36,008 nucleotides of DNA from Lachnospiraceae bacterium (GCA_011960625.1 BLMJ01000135.1:1-36008), one strand, 5' to 3'. Counted from the first letter of the stretch, positions 8,734 through 16,948 are shown. Numbers and translations: made by a program. The notes: a model not told the origin generated them from the letters alone.

Positions 8734-9876
8734 TTAATAATCACATCTTTCAACTGCCTTTTTTATTTCTTCCAGATAGGAATATCGATTTACTGTGTCT
8801 GGTTCCAAATATCCTCCCTCAGCCCACTCATTCCATGCAAAAATAAAAATCATATCTTTATGATAGTATTTTTCAGCATTCCGTATCACCTGTTTCAGAT
8901 AGAGCCCAAACTTCTCGGGAGTGCTTCCGATACAAACTCTTCCTTTTTCCCCTCTTCTGGGCGTATTATCCCAATCGACAAACATACCAGGAATCGCCTT
9001 ATCGCTGTCAGGTTTTCTGTTTACTATTTCGGTGCACAGTTCGTCATAATTTTCTTTCTGTAAATTATGTCTTGACAGTCTCGATACAAGATTTGTATTT
9101 AACAATTTATCCATAGATATTGTGAATTTTCTTATTTTATCTCTGAGTAAAAAAGCCATCTTTTTCTTTACTTCTTTTTGATTCATCTGCATATCATATC
9201 TTGCGTAGGAGGGCTGATACTCAATATTATATTTGAACCGGCTTTCGTCATGATTGGGCATAACGTGAAAAGTTAATTGCTGATATGCAAATACCATTCC
9301 GCAAAATCCATTCTCCATCGCCAATTGATTCCAATAGTCAAGCATCTCGTTTAGACAAGGAATGATTTCCGGTCTATAAATTACAAAAAAAGGTCTGTTG
9401 TCCTCTTTTATATAATTCTCGTCTTTAAAAAACGGAAGCAAGTATTCAAAATGTGCTCTCCACTGTCCTTTATCCCCATAGGTCTGCTGTATTAATGTCT
9501 TAACGTTTCCGTCTGCTTTCCATGCATTTGTCCAATTTTCGTTTGCCCATGAAATACAATATGGAATATTAAGCGTGGGATCATTTCGCATTATCTCCAT
9601 TGGTTTCTCAAGCAGCATATGGCCGTCAAAATAATAGTGATAAAAACAAAATCCATAAACGCCATATTTTTTAGCTAACTCGATCTGCCATGCAAGCGTA
9701 TCTCTATCCAACAAATTATAGTATTTATTATCTAAAGGAACTCTTGGCTGCCTATGATTTTCAAACAATTGCTTAGCTGCCTTTACATTACTCCACTCAG
9801 TAAACCCTTCTCCCCACCATTCGTCATTTTCCGGAATTGTATGGAATTGCGGAAGGTAAAATGCAATAATTTTCAT
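8734..9876 (-). CDS. WbsX-like glycosyltransferase / GH99-like family protein
   Basis: This 380-residue protein starts MKIIAFYLPQFHTIPENDEW and continues WGEGFTEWSNV, the hallmark of the WbsX family (Glyco_tran_WbsX, related to GH99 endo-mannanase folds). Other conserved elements are GFCFYHYYFDG, ISWANENWTNAW and FIFAWNEWAEGGYLEPD near the C-terminus. WbsX proteins occur in O-antigen and capsule loci; they are called glycosyltransferases by context, but the fold is that of a glycoside hydrolase, so the actual reaction is uncertain. The gene is complete, with no signal peptide, so a cytoplasmic site is likely. It sits 8 bases after the stop of the upstream GT4 gene. Confidence 0.88.
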   Translation of the reverse strand: MKIIAFYLPQFHTIPENDEWWGEGFTEWSNVKAAKQLFENHRQPRVPLDNKYYNLLDRDTLAWQIELAKKYGVYGFCFYHYYFDGHMLLEKPMEIMRNDPTLNIPYCISWANENWTNAWKADGNVKTLIQQTYGDKGQWRAHFEYLLPFFKDENYIKEDNRPFFVIYRPEIIPCLNEMLDYWNQLAMENGFCGMVFAYQQLTFHVMPNHDESRFKYNIEYQPSYARYDMQMNQKEVKKKMAFLLRDKIRKFTISMDKLLNTNLVSRLSRHNLQKENYDELCTEIVNRKPDSDKAIPGMFVDWDNTPRRGEKGRVCIGSTPEKFGLYLKQVIRNAEKYYHKDMIFIFAWNEWAEGGYLEPDTVNRYSYLEEIKKAVERCDY

Positions 9877-9884
9877 TTTTCACC

Positions 9885-10982
9885 TCATCTATATATTTCA
9901 TCCCATAAACTCATAATTCTGTCTGTATCCCATTCGCTTACGGTCTTATATGCTCCTTCAATAAGCTTATTTTTCTCTGCTTCATCTAATGAGAGCAGCT
10001 TTTCTAATGTATTTTTAAATGCCTCAGTATCCCCATTGGGAACCAGATAACCATTCTTTTCATTTTCAATGATGTCTCTCGGCCCGCTGGGGCAGTCAAA
10101 CGAAATACACGGTATGCCAAACGCCATCGCTTCAAGCAAAACCATGCCGAAGCCTTCACATCTCGAGGTAAATGCGAATACAGAGGCTTTCCTGTAAACC
10201 TCAGCAATATTTCGTGTTGCTGGTTTTAAAATAATAGATTCATCCGGATTCTTTTGGATTAGGTCCTTTAATCTTTCTTCATCCTCGCCATTTCCTACAA
10301 TCCATAGTTTCCAGTCTCCCCGTATCCTTCTGTCTAATAAATTCCAGATATGAATCAACCTGCTCTGCTGCTTATCCGGTGTCAGACGCCCAACATTCAA
10401 CACTATTTTATCTCGTCTCTTTTCTAATCTTTCCACATGAAATGTTATCGGATGCGGGATATAGACCGCATTACAGCCCCACAATCTATATTCCTCTACA
10501 TCCATTCGATTGGGCACCGAAATACAATATGCCTTAGGGTATATTTTTCTCTTCATCTTTGAATATACGGAATTATAAGAATGAATTGAGGCGTGTTCAC
10601 TTACCACAAGCCTTTTTTCTGGTTCTTTCATGGCATAATAAGCCTCGTATGCATTCAGCGGTGTCGTCACATACAGATAGTCATAACGCTGCTGTTTTAA
10701 CACTCTTTTCAGTAGCATTATCGATAGAATCATATTAAAGAATGACGCAATAATCCGCTTCAGCCTACTTCCATTCATGTGATACATATTTTTTAAAAAT
10801 GGAGTATTCAACGATACATGCTCTATCTCTGAAGGGACTTCATAAAAAGGGTCTTTTGATTCCTTTGTGATCACACATATATGATATTTTTTGTTCCACT
10901 CATGTAACAAATTTGCGACAACCCGCTCTTTTCCTCCAGACAAACTTAGTCCGGACAAATATACCAGTATCCTCTTTTTCAT
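9885..10982 (-). CDS. Glycosyltransferase family 4 (GT-B fold)
   Basis: This 365-residue protein is a retaining GT4 enzyme that would add a sugar from a nucleotide donor to the growing lipid-linked repeat unit. The N-terminal domain opens KKRILVYLSGLSLSGGKERV, with the glycine-rich acceptor loop followed by ERV. The C-terminal domain contains VLNVGRLTPDKQQSRLIHIW and the donor-binding EX7E region CEGFGMVLLEAMAFGIPCIS, then CPSGPRDII. I choose the ATG at 10980-10982, preceded by GGGAG; an in-frame TTG lies four codons earlier. Length and motifs are normal. Confidence 0.9.
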   Translation of the reverse strand: MKKRILVYLSGLSLSGGKERVVANLLHEWNKKYHICVITKESKDPFYEVPSEIEHVSLNTPFLKNMYHMNGSRLKRIIASFFNMILSIMLLKRVLKQQRYDYLYVTTPLNAYEAYYAMKEPEKRLVVSEHASIHSYNSVYSKMKRKIYPKAYCISVPNRMDVEEYRLWGCNAVYIPHPITFHVERLEKRRDKIVLNVGRLTPDKQQSRLIHIWNLLDRRIRGDWKLWIVGNGEDEERLKDLIQKNPDESIILKPATRNIAEVYRKASVFAFTSRCEGFGMVLLEAMAFGIPCISFDCPSGPRDIIENEKNGYLVPNGDTEAFKNTLEKLLSLDEAEKNKLIEGAYKTVSEWDTDRIMSLWDEIYR

Positions 10983-11012
10983 CAATACTCCCAACCGTTA
11001 TCTCAAATATTC

Positions 11013-11940
11013 TCAAACCATCTTGAGCTCCGGTAATTTTATCCAGTCACCAAATTTTTTATCCCATTCAGCCGGTTCAAAAGGCACCATTCCACTGTAA
11101 TGAAACAGCGTAATTTCTCCAAAATAAACTTTCTCGTTTATTTCATAAAAATCTATCCTTGCCTGGGGAATCCCTTTCCCAAGCCTCTCCGCCAACATAC
11201 GCATCTGATTAAAGTTCTTTGGTTTTGACGGACAAACCCTTGAATTATTGTGGCCGTTTTTTACAGGTAAATGATTATACTCCATATCAAAAAAATCAAA
11301 ATGTGTTTCTACGTTTTTTGCCTGTCGGTCGGAAGCCACAAACATCAACTTTGCAGCTCCATCAAACGTAAAAAACTTATAATCTCTTAGATCCCTGTCA
11401 TTGCTGTCTTCCATGTATTTCTCAGCAATAATACGCGGTTTTACGTTTTTATATGGCCATTCTCGTCCAGTCCAATAAAAATTATGCCGGAGATTTTTAT
11501 TCAACAGTCTTCTTGCAGATTCCACCTCGAACTTCGTTTTGTCGCGGCATATTGCTATACCGCCGCTATCATGCGTACATTTTAATACAAACTGTTCAGG
11601 AAGTTTATCAAAATCAATTTGGTCAAAGGAATCCCATACCCCATATGTGGGAATGATGTATTCCTCACCGATTATTTGAGCAACATACTTTTTTGCTTCA
11701 TATTTATCTACCATTGTCACATATATTGGTTTTCTATCATACAATTTAAGCCACTGGAGCTTTTCATTGTATGTAGTAGGGTTTTCAAGATTAAGTTTTA
11801 CCCCCCCCCCCTACCATTATTTTATAGGCAAGCTTTAAATAGCTCTCGTCTGTCATCCATCTAAATCCACCGATTTGTGCTATATTCCAAAATATAGTTT
11901 TCGGATTCATGAGCGCTTTTTTCATTTTATTCATTTTCAC
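11013..11940 (-). CDS. TupA-like ATP-grasp ligase, interrupted by a poly-G tract; predicted phase-variable, OFF in this sequence
   Basis: Two open frames fit together as one gene. The first part begins at a GTG at 11938-11940 (GGGAAG 7 bases upstream; an ATG two codons later is possible) and reads through SYLKLAYKIMV into an 11-G run, then stops after 49 residues. The second part, in another frame, reads KLNLENPTTYNEKLQWLKLY and then VDKYEAKKYVAQIIGEEYII, the usual start of TupA-like ATP-grasp proteins. Further on come FVLKCTHDSGG, RIIAEKYMED and ARIDFYEINEKVYFGEITL, the ATP- and Mg-binding region of the fold. With 10 or 13 G the parts join (308 residues for 10 G). TupA of alkaliphilic Bacillus is linked to teichuronopeptide synthesis, so attachment of an amino acid to the polymer is plausible but not shown. 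The downstream part is undamaged. Confidence 0.85.
11801..11811 (-). repeat. 11-bp poly-G (coding strand) slippage tract in the ATP-grasp gene
   Basis: Eleven C on the plus strand lie between the codons for KIMV and VKLNLENP. The full frame needs a tract length leaving remainder 1 on division by 3. It is the same length, and equally off by one, as the tract at 4515-4525, although the surrounding sequences are unrelated. Confidence 0.9.
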
Positions 11941-11969
11941 ACTGTCACTTCCCTTATCTCTATGCTCTA

Positions 11970-13055
11970 TCAAATCGTAACGATATATTTACAAATTAAT
12001 TTTTTGAGAACCTCATGGGATTCACGGATTTCATTCATTGCAGATTTGCATCCGGCATCAATTCTCCTCTGGTTAAGCTCTCTATATCTATTCCAAATAA
12101 TCTCCGCAATATGGGGAAAATCAGAAGTATTAATTCCTATGTCCATGTTATGTTTTTTTGCAAATTCATAGGTATATGACGATTTGAACGTCAAAATAGG
12201 TATATGTTTGCCAACAGCATAATAAAGCTTGATTGGCAGCAATGTATCGGAATGAGTATCATGCTCCTTGTTTAAAGAATAAATAATATCTGCCTGCTCT
12301 AAAAAAACGGATGTATTTTGAGGTGGAAAAGCGCCATGGATAACTATATTTTTGTACTTTTTCTCATTTATATATGGCTCAAATTCTTCACATCCTGCAC
12401 CTATCATATAAAATTCAAATTTTTCATTATTTGCTAATGCATCAATCATCCTTTTCATGCTTTCCGGATAACTCATACGTCCTATAAACATAATTCTTAT
12501 AGGCTGCTCTTCGCTTCGTTTTTCTAAAACCGGCGTAATATCCTTCATTAACTCGATATTATAACTGTGGATAAAATAATACTCTCCTTTCGGAAAAACT
12601 TTTCTGAATCTATCCGAAGATATTGTGTTGAAACAGCTCTTTTCTATGACTCTTTTATATCGCCATTGAATAAAAGGAATATGATTGTAATTCTCATCGC
12701 GTATATTCACACAATATCTGCCGGCAAATCTTTTTCTTAAATAATCTTCAAACATAAATGCCGTAAATTCATTCCAAACTATAAGGAAATCATAACGTTC
12801 CTTTTCAATTACCTCTATAGCATACCTTCTGAATCCCCAATAATGGATAAACTTTTTTGTGAATGACCATTTTGGGTTTAGCTTAAGTTCATAGCGGAAA
12901 AGCTTTCCAGCTCCGTTATATTTCTCAAGTTCATGATATTTATCAACATAAATAATATCAAATGCTTGTCCTGCCTGTTTAAATACATCTGTATATAAAG
13001 AAATAAGCGTCATATGTTTGATATTTGCAGTACAGATAAATGCTATTTTTTTCAT
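11970..13055 (-). CDS. Glycosyltransferase (GT-B, GT4-like)
   Basis: This 361-residue protein has a GT-B layout. The N-terminal half starts MKKIAFICTANIKHMTLISL and contains ERYDFLIVWNEFTAFMFEDY. The C-terminal half has the donor domain entry IRIMFIGRMSYPESMKRMID, then FYMIGAGCEEF and DIIYSLNKEHDTHSDTLLPI followed by KLYYAVGKHIPILTF, equivalent to the EX7E region although the acidic residues are not conserved in the usual form. It probably adds one sugar of the repeat unit. The ATG overlaps the stop of the upstream acyltransferase gene (ATGA overlap), pointing to coupled translation. The family is clear only at the level of fold; donor and linkage are unknown. Confidence 0.78.
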   Translation of the reverse strand: MKKIAFICTANIKHMTLISLYTDVFKQAGQAFDIIYVDKYHELEKYNGAGKLFRYELKLNPKWSFTKKFIHYWGFRRYAIEVIEKERYDFLIVWNEFTAFMFEDYLRKRFAGRYCVNIRDENYNHIPFIQWRYKRVIEKSCFNTISSDRFRKVFPKGEYYFIHSYNIELMKDITPVLEKRSEEQPIRIMFIGRMSYPESMKRMIDALANNEKFEFYMIGAGCEEFEPYINEKKYKNIVIHGAFPPQNTSVFLEQADIIYSLNKEHDTHSDTLLPIKLYYAVGKHIPILTFKSSYTYEFAKKHNMDIGINTSDFPHIAEIIWNRYRELNQRRIDAGCKSAMNEIRESHEVLKKLICKYIVTI

Positions 13056-13648
13056 GATTTATACCTTCTATTTACTGACATCCACGACTCTTTTTTTTCA
13101 TCGTAATGCTTAAGTTGTTTGGCCAAAGTTCCGGCAATTATTACGTTCTTGGGATAAATACCTGAGACAACCGAATTAGCCCCTACCACGCATCCGTCGC
13201 CAAGAACAGACCCAGCCAGAATCACAACATTTTCACCAATCCACACATTATTTCCGATTTTTACCGGATTTGTAACCAGCTTTCTTTTCTTTGGCGGTAT
13301 CTCAGGCTTGTCCTGCTTCTCACCTTTATACAATCCATGATTTGTATCACTGATGAAACATTTTGACGCTATTAAAACATGATTTCCAATCTCCACTCTC
13401 TCATATGCCACGATATGAGTCATGTCGCCAAATTCGCAGTCTGCTCCTATTTTCAGTGTCGGCTTTGTGCCAATCAAATCCAATCTGCAGAAACGTCCAG
13501 TAGTAAGTCCCTCACAACCTGACAATGATTTTGCACCCCTGATATAAACAGGCCGTCGAATCAATCTTGCCTGCCTTATCGTTAGTTTTGTCATAATCAA
13601 CGAGTAAAGGTTCTTTATAAATTCCGACGGCGAGTATTGATTGTTCAT
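13052..13648 (-). CDS. Left-handed beta-helix (hexapeptide repeat) acyltransferase
   Basis: This 198-residue LbH protein has the same general plan as the one at 8133-8720 but little sequence identity to it. Hexapeptide repeats run through VKIGNNVWIGENVVILAGSV and continue LGDGCVVGANSVVSG. The likely catalytic His is in ISDTNHGLYKGE. It ends with NVIIAGTLAKQLKHY, the common closing turn. It should O- or N-acetylate a sugar. The ATG at 13646-13648 is preferred (AAGGA 8 bases upstream) over an ATG two codons earlier. The gene follows the glycosyltransferase at 13662 by 13 bases. Confidence 0.85.
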   Translation of the reverse strand: MNNQYSPSEFIKNLYSLIMTKLTIRQARLIRRPVYIRGAKSLSGCEGLTTGRFCRLDLIGTKPTLKIGADCEFGDMTHIVAYERVEIGNHVLIASKCFISDTNHGLYKGEKQDKPEIPPKKRKLVTNPVKIGNNVWIGENVVILAGSVLGDGCVVGANSVVSGIYPKNVIIAGTLAKQLKHYDEKKESWMSVNRRYKS

Positions 13649-13661
13649 TGACATTTTCCTT

Positions 13662-14681
13662 TCATTTTAAAACCTCTAATATCCAGCTTTTAAGAGAGTA
13701 TTTTTCATAAATATCTCTGTCGGGTAGTTTATATGGCGCATCTAAAAAACTCTGCTCTATCTGAATATTGTTTCGATCTATCACGGCAATATTATTTGGA
13801 TGATAGAAGTCATATTTTTTAATTAAAGTATTGGTGGTAATCAGTTTTTTGTTCATACCTACCATTTCAATGGTTCTCATAGTAAGACCTGTCTGTTTCG
13901 GATGCTGTATATCTAAAATAATCCGGCTTTGCTCTACAACCGCAGCAATCTCCTTTGCTTCCAGCTTCTCAAAGGAAAACTCAGCTTTGGGCACTCTTCT
14001 AAATTCTTTTTTTATGATCCTATAAAACCAATAAATGAAATTACTTTGAAGATAAAGAAACCAATAACAACTTAATCCCATTTCCTCTGCTATTTCTTTT
14101 ACCTGTCTGATTGCTGCATATCGGTCAGAATGAATGGTTCCCATGAAACTAATCTCGTATTTATATGAGCCGTCATTCTTTATGGGCTTTTGAAATTCAT
14201 CTGCATAAAATAGTGGACGAAACTTCAAAACAGAATACTTTGAACAGTCACTCATATCAAATGAATGTAATGTATCGAAATACTTAAATTTTTCAGTGAT
14301 ACCTGGTATATTTTCAACAGAATCCCATAAGTTTAAGCATAACTTTGCATGAGGATATACCGTACGAAACTTCTTTAGCGTACTAACAGGCGTCATATCA
14401 CATTTGACAATTAAGATATAGTCATAATCTTTTTCTTTGTTTTCCTGAATAATATCATCATAGTATTTCTGAGATCTCTTTTTAAAGACGCTTGGAAATA
14501 CCTTTAGAATTGCGCGGCCAAATGCACTTTTGACAGAGCGGACATCATACATATCGACGATTGCCCCCATTTCTCGCATTTTGTCTGCAATCTTATTTTC
14601 ATACCTAAAAAAAGCCGGCGAAAAGAAAAGTATCTTCTTTCCACTTATCTCTGTCTCACTTATTGTTTCTCCTCTTTGCAT
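13662..14681 (-). CDS. Glycosyltransferase-like protein (CgeB-like)
   Basis: This 339-residue protein resembles a loose group labelled CgeB-like or lipopolysaccharide biosynthesis proteins. It begins with a Rossmann-type strand (KKILFFSPAFFRYENKIADK), has YDYILIVKCDMTPVSTLKKF and LNLWDSVENI in the N-terminal half, then YEISFMGTIHSDRYAAIRQV, and a late donor-site-like part IILDIQHPKQTGLTMRTIEM followed by VGMNKKLITTN. These fit a GT-B glycosyltransferase although there is no classical EX7E. The proposed ATG overlaps the end of the upstream SDR gene by 26 bases and has a poor ribosome site, so the start is less certain than the function class. The substrate is unknown. Confidence 0.7.
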   Translation of the reverse strand: MQRGETISETEISGKKILFFSPAFFRYENKIADKMREMGAIVDMYDVRSVKSAFGRAILKVFPSVFKKRSQKYYDDIIQENKEKDYDYILIVKCDMTPVSTLKKFRTVYPHAKLCLNLWDSVENIPGITEKFKYFDTLHSFDMSDCSKYSVLKFRPLFYADEFQKPIKNDGSYKYEISFMGTIHSDRYAAIRQVKEIAEEMGLSCYWFLYLQSNFIYWFYRIIKKEFRRVPKAEFSFEKLEAKEIAAVVEQSRIILDIQHPKQTGLTMRTIEMVGMNKKLITTNTLIKKYDFYHPNNIAVIDRNNIQIEQSFLDAPYKLPDRDIYEKYSLKSWILEVLK

Positions 14682-15588
14682 CTAGATACTCTTTCACCTC
14701 GTCTATAATCCCAACCTGAAAGTTCCTTGGAGTATATCCAAAAGCCTCAGCCGCCGCTTTATACGGATATGCTCTCGGTTCACACAAGCGCTGGACTTTT
14801 TCCCTATAATCCTTTTTTCCCAAGGTTAAACCATAGACAAGCCATGCCCCTGAATATGCCAGCCAATATGGACAACTGACAAATACAACTTTCTTTTCCA
14901 GATTCTTTCCGATTTCCATCAACATATCCTTTAATAGAATCGGTTCACCGCCAGACAGCACAAAGTCTTTATCAGCAGTTGTCTCTTCGTTCATGATTAC
15001 TTGATAATACGCTTTGCCTAAGTCTTTATAATGGACTGGCTGAAGCTCATAGCTTCCTTTGTTTACAACTGGCATGACAGGCAGTTTATCCACCATTTTG
15101 ATAAAAGTAATCACATTCTTATCCGCAATATTTCCGTATATCATTGTTGGACGAAGTATTGTAAGAACTATATTATGCTTTTTACAAATCATACGGACAA
15201 ACGCATCTATACGGCGGTATTCTTCACCGGCAGCTTTATACTTTGAATATACTCCTGTCGTATGAACAAGTATAAGACGGCGAACCTTACAGTATGCCGC
15301 CGCTTCCGCCACTTCTTTAGACCAGTGGATTCCCGCTGCATGCACAACCGTATCCGCCTCTTTGAAAGCTTCTTTTAATTCAGAAACTTCCGTTAGTTTA
15401 CATGTAACCTTTTCAATGTCAGGAATCCGTTTGTCCAATTCTTTTGTATCTGAAGATTCCCGAACAACCGCCCTGATTCCGTCTGGAAACATTTGTTTTA
15501 TTATTCTAATATTTTCCCCTATATGTTTGGCTAACGAACCTCCTGATTTTTTCCCTGTAACACCAGTAAGGACTAATATTTTATTCAT
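14656..15588 (-). CDS. NAD(P)-dependent epimerase/dehydratase (SDR family)
   Basis: This 310-residue SDR begins MNKILVLTGVTGKKSGGSLA, a Rossmann motif in which the usual GxxGxxG spacing is altered (GVTGKKSGG). It continues with DTVVHAAGIHWSKEVAEAAA and LVHTTGVYSKYKAAGEEYRR; the canonical YxxxK is not clearly kept, so it may be an atypical SDR. LRPTMIYGN, the common substrate-loop motif, is intact. It directly follows the priming transferase gene with a short overlap (AAGGAG before the ATG). SDRs beside such transferases often make or reduce the first sugar of the repeat unit; here this is inference from position. Confidence 0.78.
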   Translation of the reverse strand: MNKILVLTGVTGKKSGGSLAKHIGENIRIIKQMFPDGIRAVVRESSDTKELDKRIPDIEKVTCKLTEVSELKEAFKEADTVVHAAGIHWSKEVAEAAAYCKVRRLILVHTTGVYSKYKAAGEEYRRIDAFVRMICKKHNIVLTILRPTMIYGNIADKNVITFIKMVDKLPVMPVVNKGSYELQPVHYKDLGKAYYQVIMNEETTADKDFVLSGGEPILLKDMLMEIGKNLEKKVVFVSCPYWLAYSGAWLVYGLTLGKKDYREKVQRLCEPRAYPYKAAAEAFGYTPRNFQVGIIDEVKEYLDAKRRNNK

Positions 15589-16220
15589 TCAATATCTCCT
15601 TCGTGTTTATGCCTACTCGTGCCACCTTCCACAATTCCCTCACCTCTAGCCACAGAAAAAATCGTACCCATGAAACAGCGGCAATCAAATAGGAATGCTT
15701 TCAAGCCGCCTTGGTTCAGCATTTCTATATATTCTCCATCAAATTTTGCTTTCACAGGAATTTCAAGTTCATCTCTCCCATTGATCTGCGCCCATCCAGT
15801 GAGCCCTGGTCGTACACGATTCGCAGCATATTTATCTCGCTCTTCTATAAGGTCCTTTTGATTCCACAGAGCAGGTCGGGGACCTATAATACTCATTTTC
15901 CCAATAAAAATATCCCAAATCTGAGGTAATTCATCAAGACTAGATTTTCGAAGAAATTTTCCTACCCTGGTTATATATTGATCCGGATTCTCAAGCATAT
16001 GTGTTGGCATATCATGCGGCGTAGATACCTTCATAGAACGAAACTTATGAAGTTGGAAGTATGTCTTTCCTCTGCCTACTCGCTTCTGTTTAAAGAACAC
16101 TGGTCCTGGATCATCGATGACAATAGCAAGCGCCAAAATAAAATACAGCCAAGATAACATAACTAATCCTAATACACTTAGAACAATATCAATCAGTCGT
16201 TTTATATATCTCTCATACAT
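15585..16220 (-). CDS. Priming undecaprenyl-phosphate sugar-1-phosphate transferase (bacterial sugar transferase family)
   Basis: This 211-residue protein is of the short PglC/WcaJ-core type (Pfam Bac_transf). It has one N-terminal membrane segment (IDIVLSVLGLVMLSWLYFIL) and the cytosolic catalytic core with DDPGPVFFKQKRVGRGKTYF, the KFRSMK motif, LRKSSLDELPQ with the catalytic acidic pair, MSIIGPRPAL and RPGLTGWAQINGRD. It starts the repeat unit by moving a phosphosugar from a nucleotide sugar to undecaprenyl phosphate. It overlaps the antiterminator gene upstream by 8 bases, with AAGGAT before its ATG. Family assignment is firm; the sugar is not known. Confidence 0.93.
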   Translation of the reverse strand: MYERYIKRLIDIVLSVLGLVMLSWLYFILALAIVIDDPGPVFFKQKRVGRGKTYFQLHKFRSMKVSTPHDMPTHMLENPDQYITRVGKFLRKSSLDELPQIWDIFIGKMSIIGPRPALWNQKDLIEERDKYAANRVRPGLTGWAQINGRDELEIPVKAKFDGEYIEMLNQGGLKAFLFDCRCFMGTIFSVARGEGIVEGGTSRHKHEGDIE

Positions 16221-16743
16221 CCTTCTCCATAATCTCCAATCCCGCTAGGAGATACCTGATATTCTTGCCTTTCGGCATCTGAAGTCTCGCCATCCTCTTA
16301 TGCCGGTCAATTTTACAAATGTGTGCCTCTACTCCCTTTAGTGGCCCCTCTGTGACTACGGTAACTCCGCCAAAGATGACACCTTTGGACATTCCCATAT
16401 GTTTTTTCTTTCCGCATAAGAATCTCAAAAACTTTTCCTCTTCCAAACTAACCTTTAGAATATCCTTACTTCTCCCTATTACCTCCCAGTTTTGTCTTAA
16501 CTCGTATTTCAGAACATTTTCATTCTCACTCTCCAGCAGCACATTTGCCGGAAATACCAATTTTTTTTCCAAATGCCACGCCCCTTGATAACGACGCATA
16601 CAGTCATATGTCAAAAGAAATGTATCCTGTATTGCTTCTTCTGAAAAAAAATTTCTGCACAAATCTAATGTTTTTTGTTCTTCCTGTCCTTGACAGGGAA
16701 GTAAGTACCAGATATCAATCCCTCCAACTTCGTAGAGTATCAT
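16213..16743 (-). CDS. NusG-family transcription antiterminator, LoaP/UpxY-like, first gene of the polysaccharide operon
   Basis: The protein (176 residues from the chosen ATG) has a NusG N-terminal domain beginning IWYLLPCQGQEEQKTLDLCR and a C-terminal KOW domain with GVTVVTEGPLKGVEAHICKI at about residues 127-146. NusG paralogues of the LoaP (Firmicutes) and UpxY (Bacteroides) kind ride with RNA polymerase and prevent early termination in long polysaccharide or polyketide operons. The start is uncertain. The ATG at 16741-16743 lies inside the spacer of a recombination site and has no spaced ribosome site. A strong GGAGGG (16721-16726) lies 7 bases before an ATC codon in the same frame, next to the expected NusG N-terminus (IWY). 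The frame is open upstream to 16941, but that part contains the promoter and is probably not translated. Confidence 0.8.
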   Translation of the reverse strand: MILYEVGGIDIWYLLPCQGQEEQKTLDLCRNFFSEEAIQDTFLLTYDCMRRYQGAWHLEKKLVFPANVLLESENENVLKYELRQNWEVIGRSKDILKVSLEEEKFLRFLCGKKKHMGMSKGVIFGGVTVVTEGPLKGVEAHICKIDRHKRMARLQMPKGKNIRYLLAGLEIMEKDV

Positions 16744-16754
16744 CCTCTGCGAAA
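16729..16754 (-). repeat. Operon-proximal inverted repeat (putative recombinase site P)
   Basis: This 26-bp repeat is the reverse complement, with one mismatch, of 16949-16974. It is a dyad: arms TTCGCAGAG and CTCTACGAA (minus strand) around the asymmetric spacer GATGATA (16738-16744). The single mismatch lies in the outer arm, outside the segment that would flip, so inversion would leave the sequence of both sites unchanged. Confidence 0.85.
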
Positions 16755-16948
16755 AATATTTCAAATGAACATATTTATTGTAAACATCTAAAGCTGATAA
16801 GTCAATACCTAAAATGGTTTTGTAATAATTTAGTAAAAATTTTAGTGAAAATATAAGTGGAACAACAGTAAAATATAGTGATTTATGTGTGAAATCAAAA
16901 TGTTTTAAAGAATAATCTGAATAAATGAGTGGCGAATCCATGAGAAAA
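16755..16948 (-). promoter_or_regulatory. Putative invertible promoter segment (inverton), ON orientation
   Basis: These 194 bases lie between two inverted repeats and hold a strong promoter facing the polysaccharide operon (16777-16805). A second, weaker candidate on the same strand is TTGATT (16893-16898) and TATTTT (16870-16875), 17 bases apart. The opposite strand has no comparably good promoter. The arrangement matches invertible promoters known from Bacteroides capsule loci and from Clostridia. Inversion itself is not shown by this sequence. Confidence 0.8.
16777..16805 (-). promoter_or_regulatory. Sigma-A promoter of the polysaccharide operon
   Basis: TTGACT (16800-16805) and TACAAT (16777-16782) are 17 bases apart on the minus strand. 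The start of transcription would be near 16770. The 5' leader then runs through recombination site P, which can fold into a hairpin, just before GGAGGG at 16721-16726. Confidence 0.82.

Noticed and set aside
4515-11811. Both G11 tracts being simple homopolymer base-call errors.
   Set aside because: Not excluded, and both being one base too long is a warning. Still, two separate G runs of this length in coding DNA of the same operon are unlikely by chance and would be slippery in any case, so the switch is the preferred reading.
16744-16941. Open frame extending the LoaP-like gene 66 codons upstream.
   Set aside because: It runs through the invertible segment, contains both promoter boxes, has no ribosome site at 16941 and encodes nothing NusG-like before IWYLLP. 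It is probably chance openness of AT-rich DNA, although an intragenic inversion changing the N-terminus cannot be fully excluded.
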